The position numbers and the translations under genes were made by a program. 55,721 nucleotides of DNA from Nitrospira sp. CG24E (GTDB lineage: Bacteria; Nitrospirota; Nitrospiria; Nitrospirales; Nitrospiraceae), in assembly GCA_002869895.2 (NCBI GenBank), contig NEWP02000001.1, positions 53,792 through 109,512 of the forward strand, in the 5' to 3' direction. The notes under the pieces were generated by a model. That model did no database searches. It was not told where the DNA came from and was given only the letters and a program-made list of their open reading frames with translations. Shown here in pieces: positions 9,028 to 16,773 of the stretch (within the stretch, counting starts at the first letter, position 1; each line of letters starts with the position of its first letter).

Positions 9028-9741
9028 ATGGAGAGGGGCTCACCGCGTAATACGATGAATACTTTTGCGCTTCTGAACGGTCTTCGGTTTATTGATAGTT
9101 TCTTTCCCTCCGGCGGGTATGCCTTCTCTTCTGGGCTGGAGGCGGCGGTGCAGGGTGGGGCGGTTCGGAATGCGGAAGAGTTATCCCGTTATGTGGTCGA
9201 GTCGCTCACGATTGGGATGGGAGAACGCGAAGCAGTAGCGGTCGGATTGGCGCATGATGCTGTTGTTTCCGGCAGCTTGGAAATTGCGTTCAAGGCGGAT
9301 CTTGAACTGGAAGCGATGAAGTTGGGCCGTGAATCTCGGATTGCCAGCCGTCAAATGGGCCGCCAGGTGATTCGGTTGGCAGCGGAACAGCATCCCGGAC
9401 ATCCATTACTCGAAGATTATTTAGCCGCGGTCGAAGCCGGGCGGAGTCCCGGGCACATGGCCGTCTGCTTGGGGCTTACTCTGTCGGCGGCCGGTTGGTC
9501 CAAAGAGGACAGCATTGCGTCGTTCCTCTATCAAGCGGCGACGGGTTTTGTCGCGGCAGCCATGAAGTTGTTGCCGATCGGGCAGCGTGAAGGACAGAAG
9601 CTATTGGAAGGCTGGATCGAAGTCCTTGAGCGGGTGAGCAAGCAGGCAGCCCAGCAGAGAGAACTGCGCTCCTGGTCGCCGATTCAAGATATCTATGCGA
9701 TGAAGCATAGCCGGTTGGAATCGCGGCTGTTTAGATCGTGA
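9028..9741 (+). CDS. ureF: Urease accessory protein UreF
   Basis: 237 residues. Diagnostic UreF sequence near the start (FIDSFFPSGGYAFSSGLEAAV) and a helical body with the GHMAVCLGL motif. UreF binds the apo-urease with UreD and acts as a gate in the UreDFG nickel-insertion complex. Start ATG 9028 has TAGGG 7 nt upstream; an internal ATG at 9055 would give the more usual N-terminus MNTFALLNGL. It lies between ureC and ureG. Confidence 0.95.
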   Translation: MERGSPRNTMNTFALLNGLRFIDSFFPSGGYAFSSGLEAAVQGGAVRNAEELSRYVVESLTIGMGEREAVAVGLAHDAVVSGSLEIAFKADLELEAMKLGRESRIASRQMGRQVIRLAAEQHPGHPLLEDYLAAVEAGRSPGHMAVCLGLTLSAAGWSKEDSIASFLYQAATGFVAAAMKLLPIGQREGQKLLEGWIEVLERVSKQAAQQRELRSWSPIQDIYAMKHSRLESRLFRS

Positions 9742-9831
9742 AGCGGTGAGCCTGCCGAACCGTGAAGTAAGATCTATGATCGCCTTTCGGGTACGAAATA
9801 CGAGATACGCTTCACGAGGGACGGCTTACTG

Positions 9832-10488
9832 ATGCATCGAGCCGATGAACATATGGTTGGCAGCGGTCGTGTCACGGAGGCGCGGGCGCGGCATATTCCT
9901 GTGATCGGGGTCGGCGGGCCGGTGGGGTCTGGAAAGACCGCGCTGGTCGAAGCGCTCTGCCTTCGCCTGCGCGAGCACGTGAGTTTGGCGGTGGTCACGA
10001 ACGACATCTTTACCAAAGAGGATGCCGAGTTTCTCACGCGCCGGGGTGCGCTGCCTCAAGACCGCATTCTGGGCGTCGAGACAGGAGGCTGCCCCCATAC
10101 AGCAATTCGTGAAGATGCTTCGCACAATCAGGAGGCCTTGGACGATTTGCTCAAACGCCATCCCGATGTCGAGCTGATGTTTGTCGAGAGCGGCGGAGAC
10201 AATCTGGCCGCGACATTCAGTCCTGAACTGGCGGATAAAGTGATCTACGTCATTGACGTCGCTGCCGGCGATAAGATTCCGCGCAAAGGCGGTCCTGGCA
10301 TTACCCGCTCCGATCTACTCGTCATCAACAAGATCGATCTGGCGCCGCATGTCGGAGCCGATGTATCTGTGATGGATCGGGACAGTAAGCGCATGAGGGG
10401 CGACCTACCCTTTCTCTTTACCAATCTTAAGACAGGACAGGGGCTCGACCAGGTGGTGGTTTGGGTGGAGCAGCTCTTGTCTCGTTGA
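9832..10488 (+). CDS. ureG: Urease accessory GTPase UreG
   Basis: 218 residues. P-loop [11 protein letters not shown] at about 26-36, the metal-binding CPH-type site ([13 protein letters not shown]), [18 protein letters not shown] and the guanine-recognition NKIDLA are all present. It couples GTP hydrolysis to nickel delivery. No histidine-rich tail is visible and no ureE is found in the window, so nickel would have to come from another donor such as HypA/HypB or from UreG itself. The 90-nt gap before it holds a family F-like repeat (GAGATACGCTTCACG). Confidence 0.97.
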   Translation: MHRADEHMVGSGRVTEARARHIPVIGVGGPVGSGKTALVEALCLRLREHVSLAVVTNDIFTKEDAEFLTRRGALPQDRILGVETGGCPHTAIREDASHNQEALDDLLKRHPDVELMFVESGGDNLAATFSPELADKVIYVIDVAAGDKIPRKGGPGITRSDLLVINKIDLAPHVGADVSVMDRDSKRMRGDLPFLFTNLKTGQGLDQVVVWVEQLLSR

Positions 10489-10562
10489 TTTGGTTTTTTT
10501 GGTTTGTTTTGTTTATTTGGTTAAACCAGACCAACCAAACAAACCAAATGAACCAAACAAAC
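10489..10562. repeat. Family C repeat (TTTGTTTGGTTT...AACCAAACAAACC)
   Basis: T/G-rich left arm and A/C-rich right arm form a hairpin. The right arm ends in AACCAAATGAACCAAAC and supplies the ATG and the first codons (MNQT) of ureD. The same family is at 11532-11612, 26503-26665 and 31995-32122. Confidence 0.85.
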
Positions 10563-11513
10563 GAGTCCACCCTCGACGCAGTCGGTCGCCGTGGGGCGTT
10601 GAGCTATGAATTCGAGCGGCAAGGCTCGCGTACGGTCCTTGCCCGCTCATCCTGTTCAAGTCCCTGGCATCACTTCCCTCCTTCGTATCTCGACGACAGC
10701 GGGTGTGCCTACACCTGGCTCGTAAATCCATCCGGCGGCCTGGTCGGCGGCGATCATGTCTCGATAGAGGCGCAGCTTCATACAGGGACGCATGTGCTGA
10801 TGACGAGTCCCTCCGCCAATCGTGTCTATCGAAGCCTGGCTGAGCCGGCCGTGCAAGAGGTTCGACTGTCGGTCGGTCCTGACGCTCGGCTGGAATGGGT
10901 GCCTGAGGTTACGATCCCTTTTGCCGGCTCTCGCTTTCGCCAGTCGATCCATGTGGACCTTGCGCCAGGCGCGACAGCGGTGTTGTGGGATACGATGGCA
11001 TCAGGCCGAGTGGCTAAGCAGGAACGCTGGGCATTCGCATCGGTCGAAAACGAAATCTGCATTAGGGGACTGGCTCCGCCGTCTTCGGCGGTGCCTGTCC
11101 CCTTTCTTCCAGTACGTGTCCCCTTTCTTCCAGCACGGGGACAGCCGAGCAGAAGGGCGCCAGTCCCCGGTTCTGTCCCCTGGTCGGTCGTCGAACGATA
11201 TTGCCTGGTTCCCGGTTCACTGCCGGCACCGCTAGGCCTCGTCGAGAACTGGGACTATGTCGCATCGTTCTTTGTCATCGGCGATGCGGTCGGCGCCGAA
11301 GTCTGGAAACATCTCGATGAGGTATTGGCTGCGATAATGGAGCAACGTTCCGGCCCGGTGCTGGGAGGGGTTTCAACTTTAGCCGCTCCGGGTCTGGTCG
11401 TGAAACTTGTCGCGCGCTCGGCCCCAGACCTGACTGAAATGTTGGAGGCGATCTGGGGAGCAGTCCGGGCAAATCTGTGGAACCTGCCGCTGCCGAATCT
11501 GCGACGATACTAG
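10548..11513 (+). CDS. ureD: Urease accessory protein UreD (UreH)
   Basis: 321 residues from ATG 10548, longer than the usual 270-290. The core is recognisable: VGRRGALSYEF, RTVLARSSCSSPWHHFPP, VNPSGGLVGGD, TSPSANRVYRS and ATAVLWDTMASGR. It scaffolds UreF and UreG on urease. The start codon and codons 2-5 lie inside a family C repeat and no ribosome site is visible; an open frame extends further upstream into ureG but encodes only repeat. Around 11068-11190 the frame runs through a Pro-rich, repeat-derived insert (PVPFLPVRVPFLPARG) that interrupts normal UreD sequence and explains the extra length. Whether the insert is tolerated is unknown. Confidence 0.9.
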   Translation: MNQTNESTLDAVGRRGALSYEFERQGSRTVLARSSCSSPWHHFPPSYLDDSGCAYTWLVNPSGGLVGGDHVSIEAQLHTGTHVLMTSPSANRVYRSLAEPAVQEVRLSVGPDARLEWVPEVTIPFAGSRFRQSIHVDLAPGATAVLWDTMASGRVAKQERWAFASVENEICIRGLAPPSSAVPVPFLPVRVPFLPARGQPSRRAPVPGSVPWSVVERYCLVPGSLPAPLGLVENWDYVASFFVIGDAVGAEVWKHLDEVLAAIMEQRSGPVLGGVSTLAAPGLVVKLVARSAPDLTEMLEAIWGAVRANLWNLPLPNLRRY

Positions 11514-11531
11514 CCGGCGCGACGCCGGCTG

Positions 11532-11612
11532 GTTTCTCTTGTTTATTTGGTTTGTTTGGTTTATCTGGTTGAACGAGACTTGCCCGATGAACCAGACAAG
11601 TCTGGCTTGTTC
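11532..11612. repeat. Family C repeat after ureD
   Basis: TTGTTTATTTGGTTTGTTTGG arm followed by a diverged right arm (GATGAACCAGACAAGTC). It closes the urease operon. No terminator with a U-run was seen here. Confidence 0.7.
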
Positions 11613-11689
11613 TTGTTGTGCAGGTAATTGAAGTTCAGATTCCGGTATCCTCGTCTCCAGTAAGTTGTGTGATTTCCAGTTGGGCAAAA

Positions 11690-11790
11690 TGACATTCCAA
11701 CGAGGCCGCAGGCGACGCAAGTACCGCAGGCGTACCCTCAGGGGTACGTTGAGGACGCTTGCGAGCCGAGAACGAAGTTGGATGTCATTT
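11690..11790. repeat. Family E repeat, inverted, before nadE
   Basis: ATTCCAACGAGGCCGCAGG, CCTCAGGGGTACGTTGAGG and GAGAACGAAGTTGGATG are the reverse complement of the 4472-4600 family. It ends about 20 nt before the nadE start. Confidence 0.8.
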
Positions 11791-11810
11791 TCACCAACCT
11801 GGTGGTAACT

Positions 11811-13598
11811 ATGCGTACCTTTCGAATCGCGATCGCCCAAATGAATCCGACGGTCGGTGATATCGACGGGAACGTCCGCCGGATTAGGGCTTGGTTGCGC
11901 GAGGCCAGGAAGGCGAAGGCCGATTTAGTCGCCTTCCCGGAGCTGGCGATCACCGGCTATCCACCAGAAGATCTCCTGCTCAAACCACGTTTTGTCGCAG
12001 ACAACCGCCGCGCGCTTCAAGAAATCGTCCGCCACTGCCGGGGTCTTGCGGCGATCGTGGGCTATGTCAGCCAGAGCGACGGCGTCGATCCGAAACAAGC
12101 TCGCTCCTCGGTGGTGTCCGCCGGCGCGCATGAGCTCTACAATGCGGCGGCGGTCATCGTGGATCGACGGCTCATTGCCACCTACTGCAAGTGGTACTTG
12201 CCCAACTACGGCGTATTCGACGAAAGCCGCTATTTCCATCCTGGCCGGAGACTGCCCCTCATTCGGCTGCGCGGCACGATGGTCGGGGTCAACATCTGTG
12301 AGGATATCTGGTTGCCCGATGGTCCGACGGGTTTCCAGGCTGCAGCAGGCGCCGAAGTCATCGTGAATATCAGCGCGTCGCCGTTTCATCTTGGCAAGGG
12401 CCTGGTACGGGAACGGATGTTGGCGACCCGCGCGAGGGAACATGGAGTGTTGCTCGCCTACAGCAATGCGGTCGGCGGTCAGGACGAACTGGTTTTCGAC
12501 GGGAACAGTGTGATTCTCGATCACCAGGGCGAGGTCATCGCGCGAGGGAAAGTCTTTGAAGAAGATCTGATCGTCGCCGATCTCAATATGGAGGCGGTTG
12601 CACGGGCGAGGCGCACCGGCAGGAAAAAACCCTTGCCGCGACGGATCGCCTCTGCCGTGGAGATCTATGCTGCATCGCTGCCTTCCGTGAAAAAAAATCC
12701 GGTGCGCGCTATTCCCGATGTGGCGGCGGTCCCGGATCAGCTGGAGGAAGTCTATCTGGCCCTCACGCTGGGGGTGCGCGACTATGTGCGGAAAAACGGA
12801 TTTACGCGCGTCGTCATCGGCTTGAGCGGCGGCATAGACTCGGCGCTGACCGTTGTGCTGGCCGTCGATGCGCTCGGCGCCGGGAACGTGTCAGGTCTTT
12901 TCATGCCGTCGCCCTATACCTCGCAAGAGAGCCATGAGGATGTCGCCGAGTTGGGGGCAACACTCGGGATCTCCGTCCGCACGATTCCTATCACGACGCT
13001 GTTCGACCACTATCGGCAGGCGCTGGCGGAGACCTTTGCGGGGCGCGCGCCGGATACGACGGAAGAGAATCTCCAGGCCCGCATCCGCGGCAATTTCCTG
13101 ATGGCCTTCTCCAATAAGTTCGGCCACCTGGTGCTCACGACCGGCAACAAGAGCGAGATGAGTGTCGGCTATGCCACTCTGTATGGCGACATGGCCGGTG
13201 GTTTCGCCGTGATCAAAGATGTGCCCAAGACGATGGTGTATGACCTGGCCAGGCTCCGCAACCTGCGCGGGACAGTCCCGGTGATTCCCAAACGGACGTT
13301 AGATCGGCCACCGACCGCCGAGCTGAGGCCCGATCAAAAGGATGAAGATTCCTTGCCCCCCTACGAGATTCTGGATCCCATTCTGCAGGCCTATGTGGAA
13401 GAGGACCGGTCTCTAGAAGAGATCGTCGAAGCTGGGTACGACAGAGCCACGGTTGCGCGCGTGATGAGGCTGGTGGATGGCAGCGAGTACAAGCGCCGGC
13501 AGGCGCCGATCGGCATCAAGATCACGCACCGGGCCTTAGGAAAGGACCGGCGGATGCCGATTACGAACGGGTATGGAAGAAGGCCGGGGCTAGGCTGA
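11811..13598 (+). CDS. nadE: Glutamine-dependent NAD+ synthetase
   Basis: 595 residues from ATG 11811 (MRTFRIAIAQMNPTVGDIDG, the usual beginning). The N-terminal nitrilase-type glutaminase domain has the E44-K127-C163 triad (FPELAITGY, TYCKWYLPNYG, VNICEDIW). The C-terminal synthetase domain has the PP-loop SGGIDS starting near residue 339 and the TTGNKSEMSVGYATLYGD stretch. It amidates deamido-NAD+ with ammonia released from glutamine and channelled between domains. Probably monocistronic, with repeats on both sides. An upstream in-frame ATG at 11778 lies in the repeat and is less likely. Confidence 0.96.
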   Translation: MRTFRIAIAQMNPTVGDIDGNVRRIRAWLREARKAKADLVAFPELAITGYPPEDLLLKPRFVADNRRALQEIVRHCRGLAAIVGYVSQSDGVDPKQARSSVVSAGAHELYNAAAVIVDRRLIATYCKWYLPNYGVFDESRYFHPGRRLPLIRLRGTMVGVNICEDIWLPDGPTGFQAAAGAEVIVNISASPFHLGKGLVRERMLATRAREHGVLLAYSNAVGGQDELVFDGNSVILDHQGEVIARGKVFEEDLIVADLNMEAVARARRTGRKKPLPRRIASAVEIYAASLPSVKKNPVRAIPDVAAVPDQLEEVYLALTLGVRDYVRKNGFTRVVIGLSGGIDSALTVVLAVDALGAGNVSGLFMPSPYTSQESHEDVAELGATLGISVRTIPITTLFDHYRQALAETFAGRAPDTTEENLQARIRGNFLMAFSNKFGHLVLTTGNKSEMSVGYATLYGDMAGGFAVIKDVPKTMVYDLARLRNLRGTVPVIPKRTLDRPPTAELRPDQKDEDSLPPYEILDPILQAYVEEDRSLEEIVEAGYDRATVARVMRLVDGSEYKRRQAPIGIKITHRALGKDRRMPITNGYGRRPGLG

Positions 13599-13690
13599 AG
13601 GTTGATAGGCTGAAGGTCTGGACGAGGCTGAAGGCTGAAGTTCGGATTCGAGGTCCGGCGCTCCGAAAGCTTCAGCCTTTCAGCCTTCTG
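13595..13690. repeat. Family B inverted repeat (AGGCTGAAGG...CTTCAGCCTTT)
   Basis: AGGCTGAAGGTTGATAGGC arm, centre TTCGGATTCGAGGTCCGGCG, right arm GAAAGCTTCAGCCTTTCAG. Related copies are at 15860-15915, 16674-16770 and 17812-17935. It lies between nadE and the convergent fic gene and might act as a bidirectional hairpin, although no U-run is present. Confidence 0.8.
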
Positions 13691-13740
13691 AGCGGTGAGA
13701 AGTCGGGGTCAGTCTGACCCTCGCAACGTCACCTAAGAAA

Positions 13741-14895
13741 CTAATTGCTCTTTCCCTTCAACTCGATTGTTTCCATGATCGGTTTTGCGAGATACAGTTT
13801 CCCCCATGTCCGTCCTGTAATTTCTTCCAGCATCCCTTTCCGCTGAAGGAGCATCACTGTCTGCCGAGCTGTTGGATTGGAGACCTTCAAGACTTGCTCA
13901 GCTCGTGCTACCGACATGTAGGGATTGAGAAAGAGTTCGTCGAGAAGAGCCAGCGCCTTGGCCTTCTCACGCAGACGGGCGCGGAACTTTTCACGAAGGT
14001 CCATGAGACGACCAGCTTGTCCTACGGCCCCAAGAGCAATTTCTGTAACTCCGGTGAGGAAGAACCGAATCCAGCTCATCCAGTCTCCGTGTGTTCTGAC
14101 TCGTTGGAGAAGGTCGTAGTAGTCTAGGCGGTGGGCTTCAATATAGGCAGAGAGGTAGAGTAAGGGCTGTGTTAACCGACCCCTCTCCATGAGAAAGAGC
14201 GTAATCAGGAGTCGTCCGATTCGACCATTGCCATCAAGAAAAGGATGAATGGCTTCAAACTGCTCGTGCATGATCGCGCACTGAATCAGATCAGGCAATA
14301 TCCTGCGTTCGTGAAGAAAGCGTTCCCAGTCTGCCAGAAGGTCGTCCATGTGGTGTGGTGGGGGAGGGACGTAAGGGGCGGTTTCGATGGTGCTGCCTGG
14401 CGGACCAATCCAATTCTGGCTGCGGCGAAATTCCCCCGGAGTTGCACGACCGCCGCGGACATTCTTCATGAGCCGTGCATGAATGTCCCGAACGAGCCTG
14501 AGGGAAAGAGGCAGCTTGTGTAACAGTTCGAGCCCGTACCCCATGGCCGCTACGTAATTCCGCACCTCCTTCACGTCGTCATCTTCTGGGCGCTGATTCG
14601 CCTGCTCCATTTCATTGATCAAGACATCGGCCAAGCTGGCTTTCGTGCCTTCAATGCGCGACGACAAGACCGCTTCGCGCCGGACATAGGGAGCGATCAG
14701 GAGATGGGGGTTGGGCAGATATCGGCCTAGGCCTGAGAGTTCACTGAGGGCTGCATCGGCACGTGAAAGTGAGAGAACGAGCTGATTGTCATATTCGAGT
14801 GCCGGCGGAAGTTTTGCCGGGATGAAAGCCGCATAGCCGGTCGGAGTCCGGATTACCTTGCCTGCGCTCGCGGCGCGGAAATCGTTTGGGTTCAT
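13741..14895 (-). CDS. Fic family protein, predicted AMP transferase
   Basis: 384 residues. A Fic/DOC N-terminal region carries the inhibitory helix motif SSRIEG (78-83, fits S/T-x3-E-G/N of class II Fic proteins). The catalytic motif HPFLDGNGRIGR is at 217-228. A C-terminal winged-helix segment (VSNPTARQTVMLLQRKGMLEEI) follows. Such proteins transfer AMP from ATP to a target hydroxyl and are self-inhibited until needed; the target is unknown. It stands alone on the minus strand, and a perfect 12-bp inverted repeat lies 45 nt upstream. The presence of both motifs suggests an active and regulated enzyme. Confidence 0.93.
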   Translation of the reverse strand: MNPNDFRAASAGKVIRTPTGYAAFIPAKLPPALEYDNQLVLSLSRADAALSELSGLGRYLPNPHLLIAPYVRREAVLSSRIEGTKASLADVLINEMEQANQRPEDDDVKEVRNYVAAMGYGLELLHKLPLSLRLVRDIHARLMKNVRGGRATPGEFRRSQNWIGPPGSTIETAPYVPPPPHHMDDLLADWERFLHERRILPDLIQCAIMHEQFEAIHPFLDGNGRIGRLLITLFLMERGRLTQPLLYLSAYIEAHRLDYYDLLQRVRTHGDWMSWIRFFLTGVTEIALGAVGQAGRLMDLREKFRARLREKAKALALLDELFLNPYMSVARAEQVLKVSNPTARQTVMLLQRKGMLEEITGRTWGKLYLAKPIMETIELKGKSN

Positions 14896-14939
14896 CGTCC
14901 GGATACTCAGAATGCAAGGCGACTTTCAAAGGTAAGATG

Positions 14940-14973
14940 GCTTTGAAAGAAACTACAACCATTCTTTCAAAGC
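14940..14973. promoter_or_regulatory. 12-bp inverted repeat upstream of fic
   Basis: GCTTTGAAAGAA (14940-14951) and its exact complement TTCTTTCAAAGC (14962-14973) are separated by 10 nt. A third half-site CTTTCAAAG is at 14923-14931. The spacing and position 45-78 nt upstream of the fic ATG suit an operator for a dimeric regulator, perhaps the winged-helix of Fic itself. That is inference from symmetry only. Confidence 0.45.
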
Positions 14974-15007
14974 TAGCCGAGCATTGCAAGAACTCTTTTA
15001 GTAGGGC

Positions 15008-15092
15008 GTTGACAAATTACTTGAGCATGACAGACACGCGAGGTCTGGATACTCACAGTCCCGTTCAGAAGCCATCGCAGGCTGTTCACAAA
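15008..15092. repeat. Family I repeat, copy 1
   Basis: TTGACAAATTACTTGAGCATG, GGATACTCACAG and TTCAGAAGCCATCGCAGGC are shared with 16095-16175. The copies differ by a few bases. Nothing coding is recognised between the fic promoter and here. Confidence 0.75.
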
Positions 15093-15214
15093 GGCCAGCT
15101 TCTTACCCACCCACCCCGGCAACTACTTCACCCGCCCGCCCACTGGTACGCCGAGACGTGCCAGTAGCCCTGGCGAGGGTCGCTTGCTTCCTTTTCTGCA
15201 CCATCACACCGTCT

Positions 15215-15305
15215 CGCCCAAGGGAGTTGCCGGACTGTTCTTCACTGCGCGCATCGGACGAGCACAGTTCCATCGTGCGCGTTCTGCGAGCAAGAAGGAT
15301 GGTCC
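15215..15305. repeat. Family D repeat
   Basis: ACTGCGCGCATCGGACGAGC, GTGCGCGTTCTGCGAGCAAG and AAGGATGGTCCC are in the reverse orientation to the copy at 5340-5695. It abuts the 3' end of the small membrane-protein gene on the minus strand. Confidence 0.75.
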
Positions 15306-15307
15306 CC

Positions 15308-15532
15308 CTACGGCTCGTTCTGAGCCGAGGATCGATAGGTGAAATAGAGCACCAGGCTTCCGATCAGAGCGATAAGCAGGGCTGCGATAAATTGGGTGGC
15401 AAAACTCAGTGGCCCGATGTAGCGATGGTAGAGGAGGGGCAGCAGGATGGGGGAGACCACAGCCAGAGTGAGACCCAGCATGTGACGCTTGAGATAGATC
15501 GGCTCGCCTGGCTTACGCCCCGCGCGTTGCAC
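15308..15532 (-). CDS. Small two-helix membrane protein, function unknown
   Basis: 74 residues, GTG start preceded by a strong GGAGGA about 6 nt away, which argues that it is a real gene. After a basic N-terminus it has two hydrophobic segments (LGLTLAVVSPILLPLLY and TQFIAALLIALIGSLVLYF). No family is recognised. Repeats lie on both sides, so it appears to be transcribed on its own. Function cannot be inferred. Confidence 0.65.
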   Translation of the reverse strand: MQRAGRKPGEPIYLKRHMLGLTLAVVSPILLPLLYHRYIGPLSFATQFIAALLIALIGSLVLYFTYRSSAQNEP

Positions 15533-15584
15533 TAGAATCCTCCAATTTTCCCTGCTTCATTTTGTTGGAACGGCTCAGGTTACC

Positions 15585-15905
15585 ATTCATTACGCGCATC
15601 GAACGACCGCTACGCTTTCACCTTCTCCCTGAGGGCGGGCGAGGGTCCGCTGTTTTTTCTCAGCGCATAGGCTCTGCCCAGGGGAGTTACCAGACTGTCC
15701 TTCACTGCGCGCATCGGACGAGCACAGTTTCATCGTGCGCGTTCTGCGAGCAAGAAGGATGGTCCGGCGGCTCCCTTCACATTCTTCGGAGACCGCGTGT
15801 TGCGCGAGCACAGGGGACTCACCGGGCCATCCCTCCCCTGCTGGCTAACTTTTTCAACAGGTCGGATTCTAGGTCCGACCGTCCGAAAGCTTCGGCCTTT
15901 CACCC
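15585..15905. repeat. Family D and B repeat mosaic, no gene
   Basis: ATTACGCGCATCGAACGACC, ACTGCGCGCATCGGACGAGC, GTGCGCGTTCTGCGAGCAAG and GACCGCGTGTTGCGCGAGCA are followed by the right half of a family B element (CGAAAGCTTCGGCCTTTCAC). Family B sequence supplies the stop codon of the toxin remnant at 15907. Confidence 0.75.
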
Positions 15906-15906
15906 T

Positions 15907-16089
15907 TTAGCCTTCCGTTCCTTCCACGTGGCGTATGTTGTGCGTGACCAGGACTCGGCTGTGTGCGGCGGCATGTTGCAAGAGCGCGGCGTCGGTCCAA
16001 CCCTGTTGTTGGAGATCGTAGACGTTGTGGGCATCGATGCCATGCTGTCGCAACTGTGCTGCGAGGGCGGCATGCATGTTTTCGTCCAA
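15907..16089 (-). pseudogene. Truncated DUF5615-like PIN toxin
   Basis: About 60 residues in frame: LDENMHAALAAQLRQHGIDA then SRVLVTHNIRHVEG. LLDEN near the start and VLVTH match DUF5615 (PIN-like RNase toxins), which normally have about 110-120 residues. The 5' end runs into a family I repeat where the frame meets a TAG and only a TTG without ribosome site remains. The 3' end stops inside a family B repeat. Both ends are therefore lost and the protein is probably inactive. The upstream partner is the DUF433 antitoxin at 16302-16586. Confidence 0.65.
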
Positions 16090-16092
16090 CAG

Positions 16093-16295
16093 GGTGTTGA
16101 CAAACTACTTGAGCATGACAGTAACGCAAGGCAGGGATACTCACAGACTCGTTCAGAAGCCATCGCAGGCTGTTCAGAAAGGCCGTCCAGCAAGGCCGCA
16201 GCAAGCGAAGAGGCGAAGCGTACACTCTGCGGTACGTTGAGTCTCTGAGCGCCGCGAGAACGCCGCTGGCGGACTTTATCAACAGCCTGCTAATA
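16093..16295. repeat. Family I plus family E repeats between antitoxin and toxin remnant
   Basis: GTTGACAAACTACTTGAGCA to GAAGCCATCGCAGGCTGTTC repeats copy 1 at 15008. It is joined to a family E-type unit (CCAGCAAGGCCGCAGCAAG, GTACACTCTGCGGTACGTTG, GGCGGACTTTATCAACAGCC). Confidence 0.75.
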
Positions 16296-16301
16296 AGAAG
16301 A

Positions 16302-16586
16302 TCAGCGGGATGGGACTGTCTTTCCATGCTGGTATGCCTGGTCTTCCCGCTGGATTTCGTCCTCAATTTCGGCGAGGTGATCATAGGCATAGCTGAGCGC
16401 ATCGTGGATCTGCGCCGGGGTGAGGTGCGGATAGGCCTGGCGAATGGTCTCAACTGTGTCTCCGGCATGAGCGCGCTGATAAATGAGGCGAACCGGAATG
16501 CGGGTTCCCACAATGATGGGATCGCCCCCGCAGATCGCGCGATCTCTCTGTACATAACAGTGCTCAGTTTTGACCGCATGCGCCAT
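16302..16586 (-). CDS. DUF433 family antitoxin
   Basis: 94 residues from ATG 16586 (MAHAVKTEHCY), chosen because AGGA lies 8 nt upstream; an upstream ATG at 16619 is also open. The conserved DUF433 features are ICGGDPIIVGTRIPVRLIY and the helix-turn-helix-like YPHLTPAQIHDALSYAYDH. DUF433 proteins pair with DUF5615 PIN-like toxins and usually repress their own promoter. Here the toxin gene downstream on the same strand is truncated and separated by a repeat, so the antitoxin is probably orphaned. Confidence 0.85.
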   Translation of the reverse strand: MAHAVKTEHCYVQRDRAICGGDPIIVGTRIPVRLIYQRAHAGDTVETIRQAYPHLTPAQIHDALSYAYDHLAEIEDEIQREDQAYQHGKTVPSR

Positions 16587-16673
16587 ATCTGGTTCCTGCG
16601 TATCGTGAACTGTCCCCACAGTACCAGCCAGTCTAGAATCGTCAAGCCAGGCGGCCTCTCTGTGTGGTGGTGG

Positions 16674-16770
16674 AAGAAGGCTGAAGGTGGAAAGGCTGAA
16701 GTTCGGATTCGAGGTCCGATGCCCGAAAGTTTCAGCCTTCGGACTATCAACCTTCAGCCTCGAATTTCCC
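16674..16770. repeat. Family B inverted repeat
   Basis: AAGGCTGAAGGTGGAAAGGC, TTCGGATTCGAGGTCCGATG and TTTCAGCCTTCGGACTATC. It begins just after the 3' end of the minus-strand lipoprotein gene and may serve as its hairpin end. Confidence 0.75.
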
Positions 16771-16773
16771 CCT

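Noticed and set aside
15869-16750. 293-codon minus-strand frame spanning the DUF433/toxin region
   Set aside because: It runs through repeats in a different frame from both recognised gene sequences.
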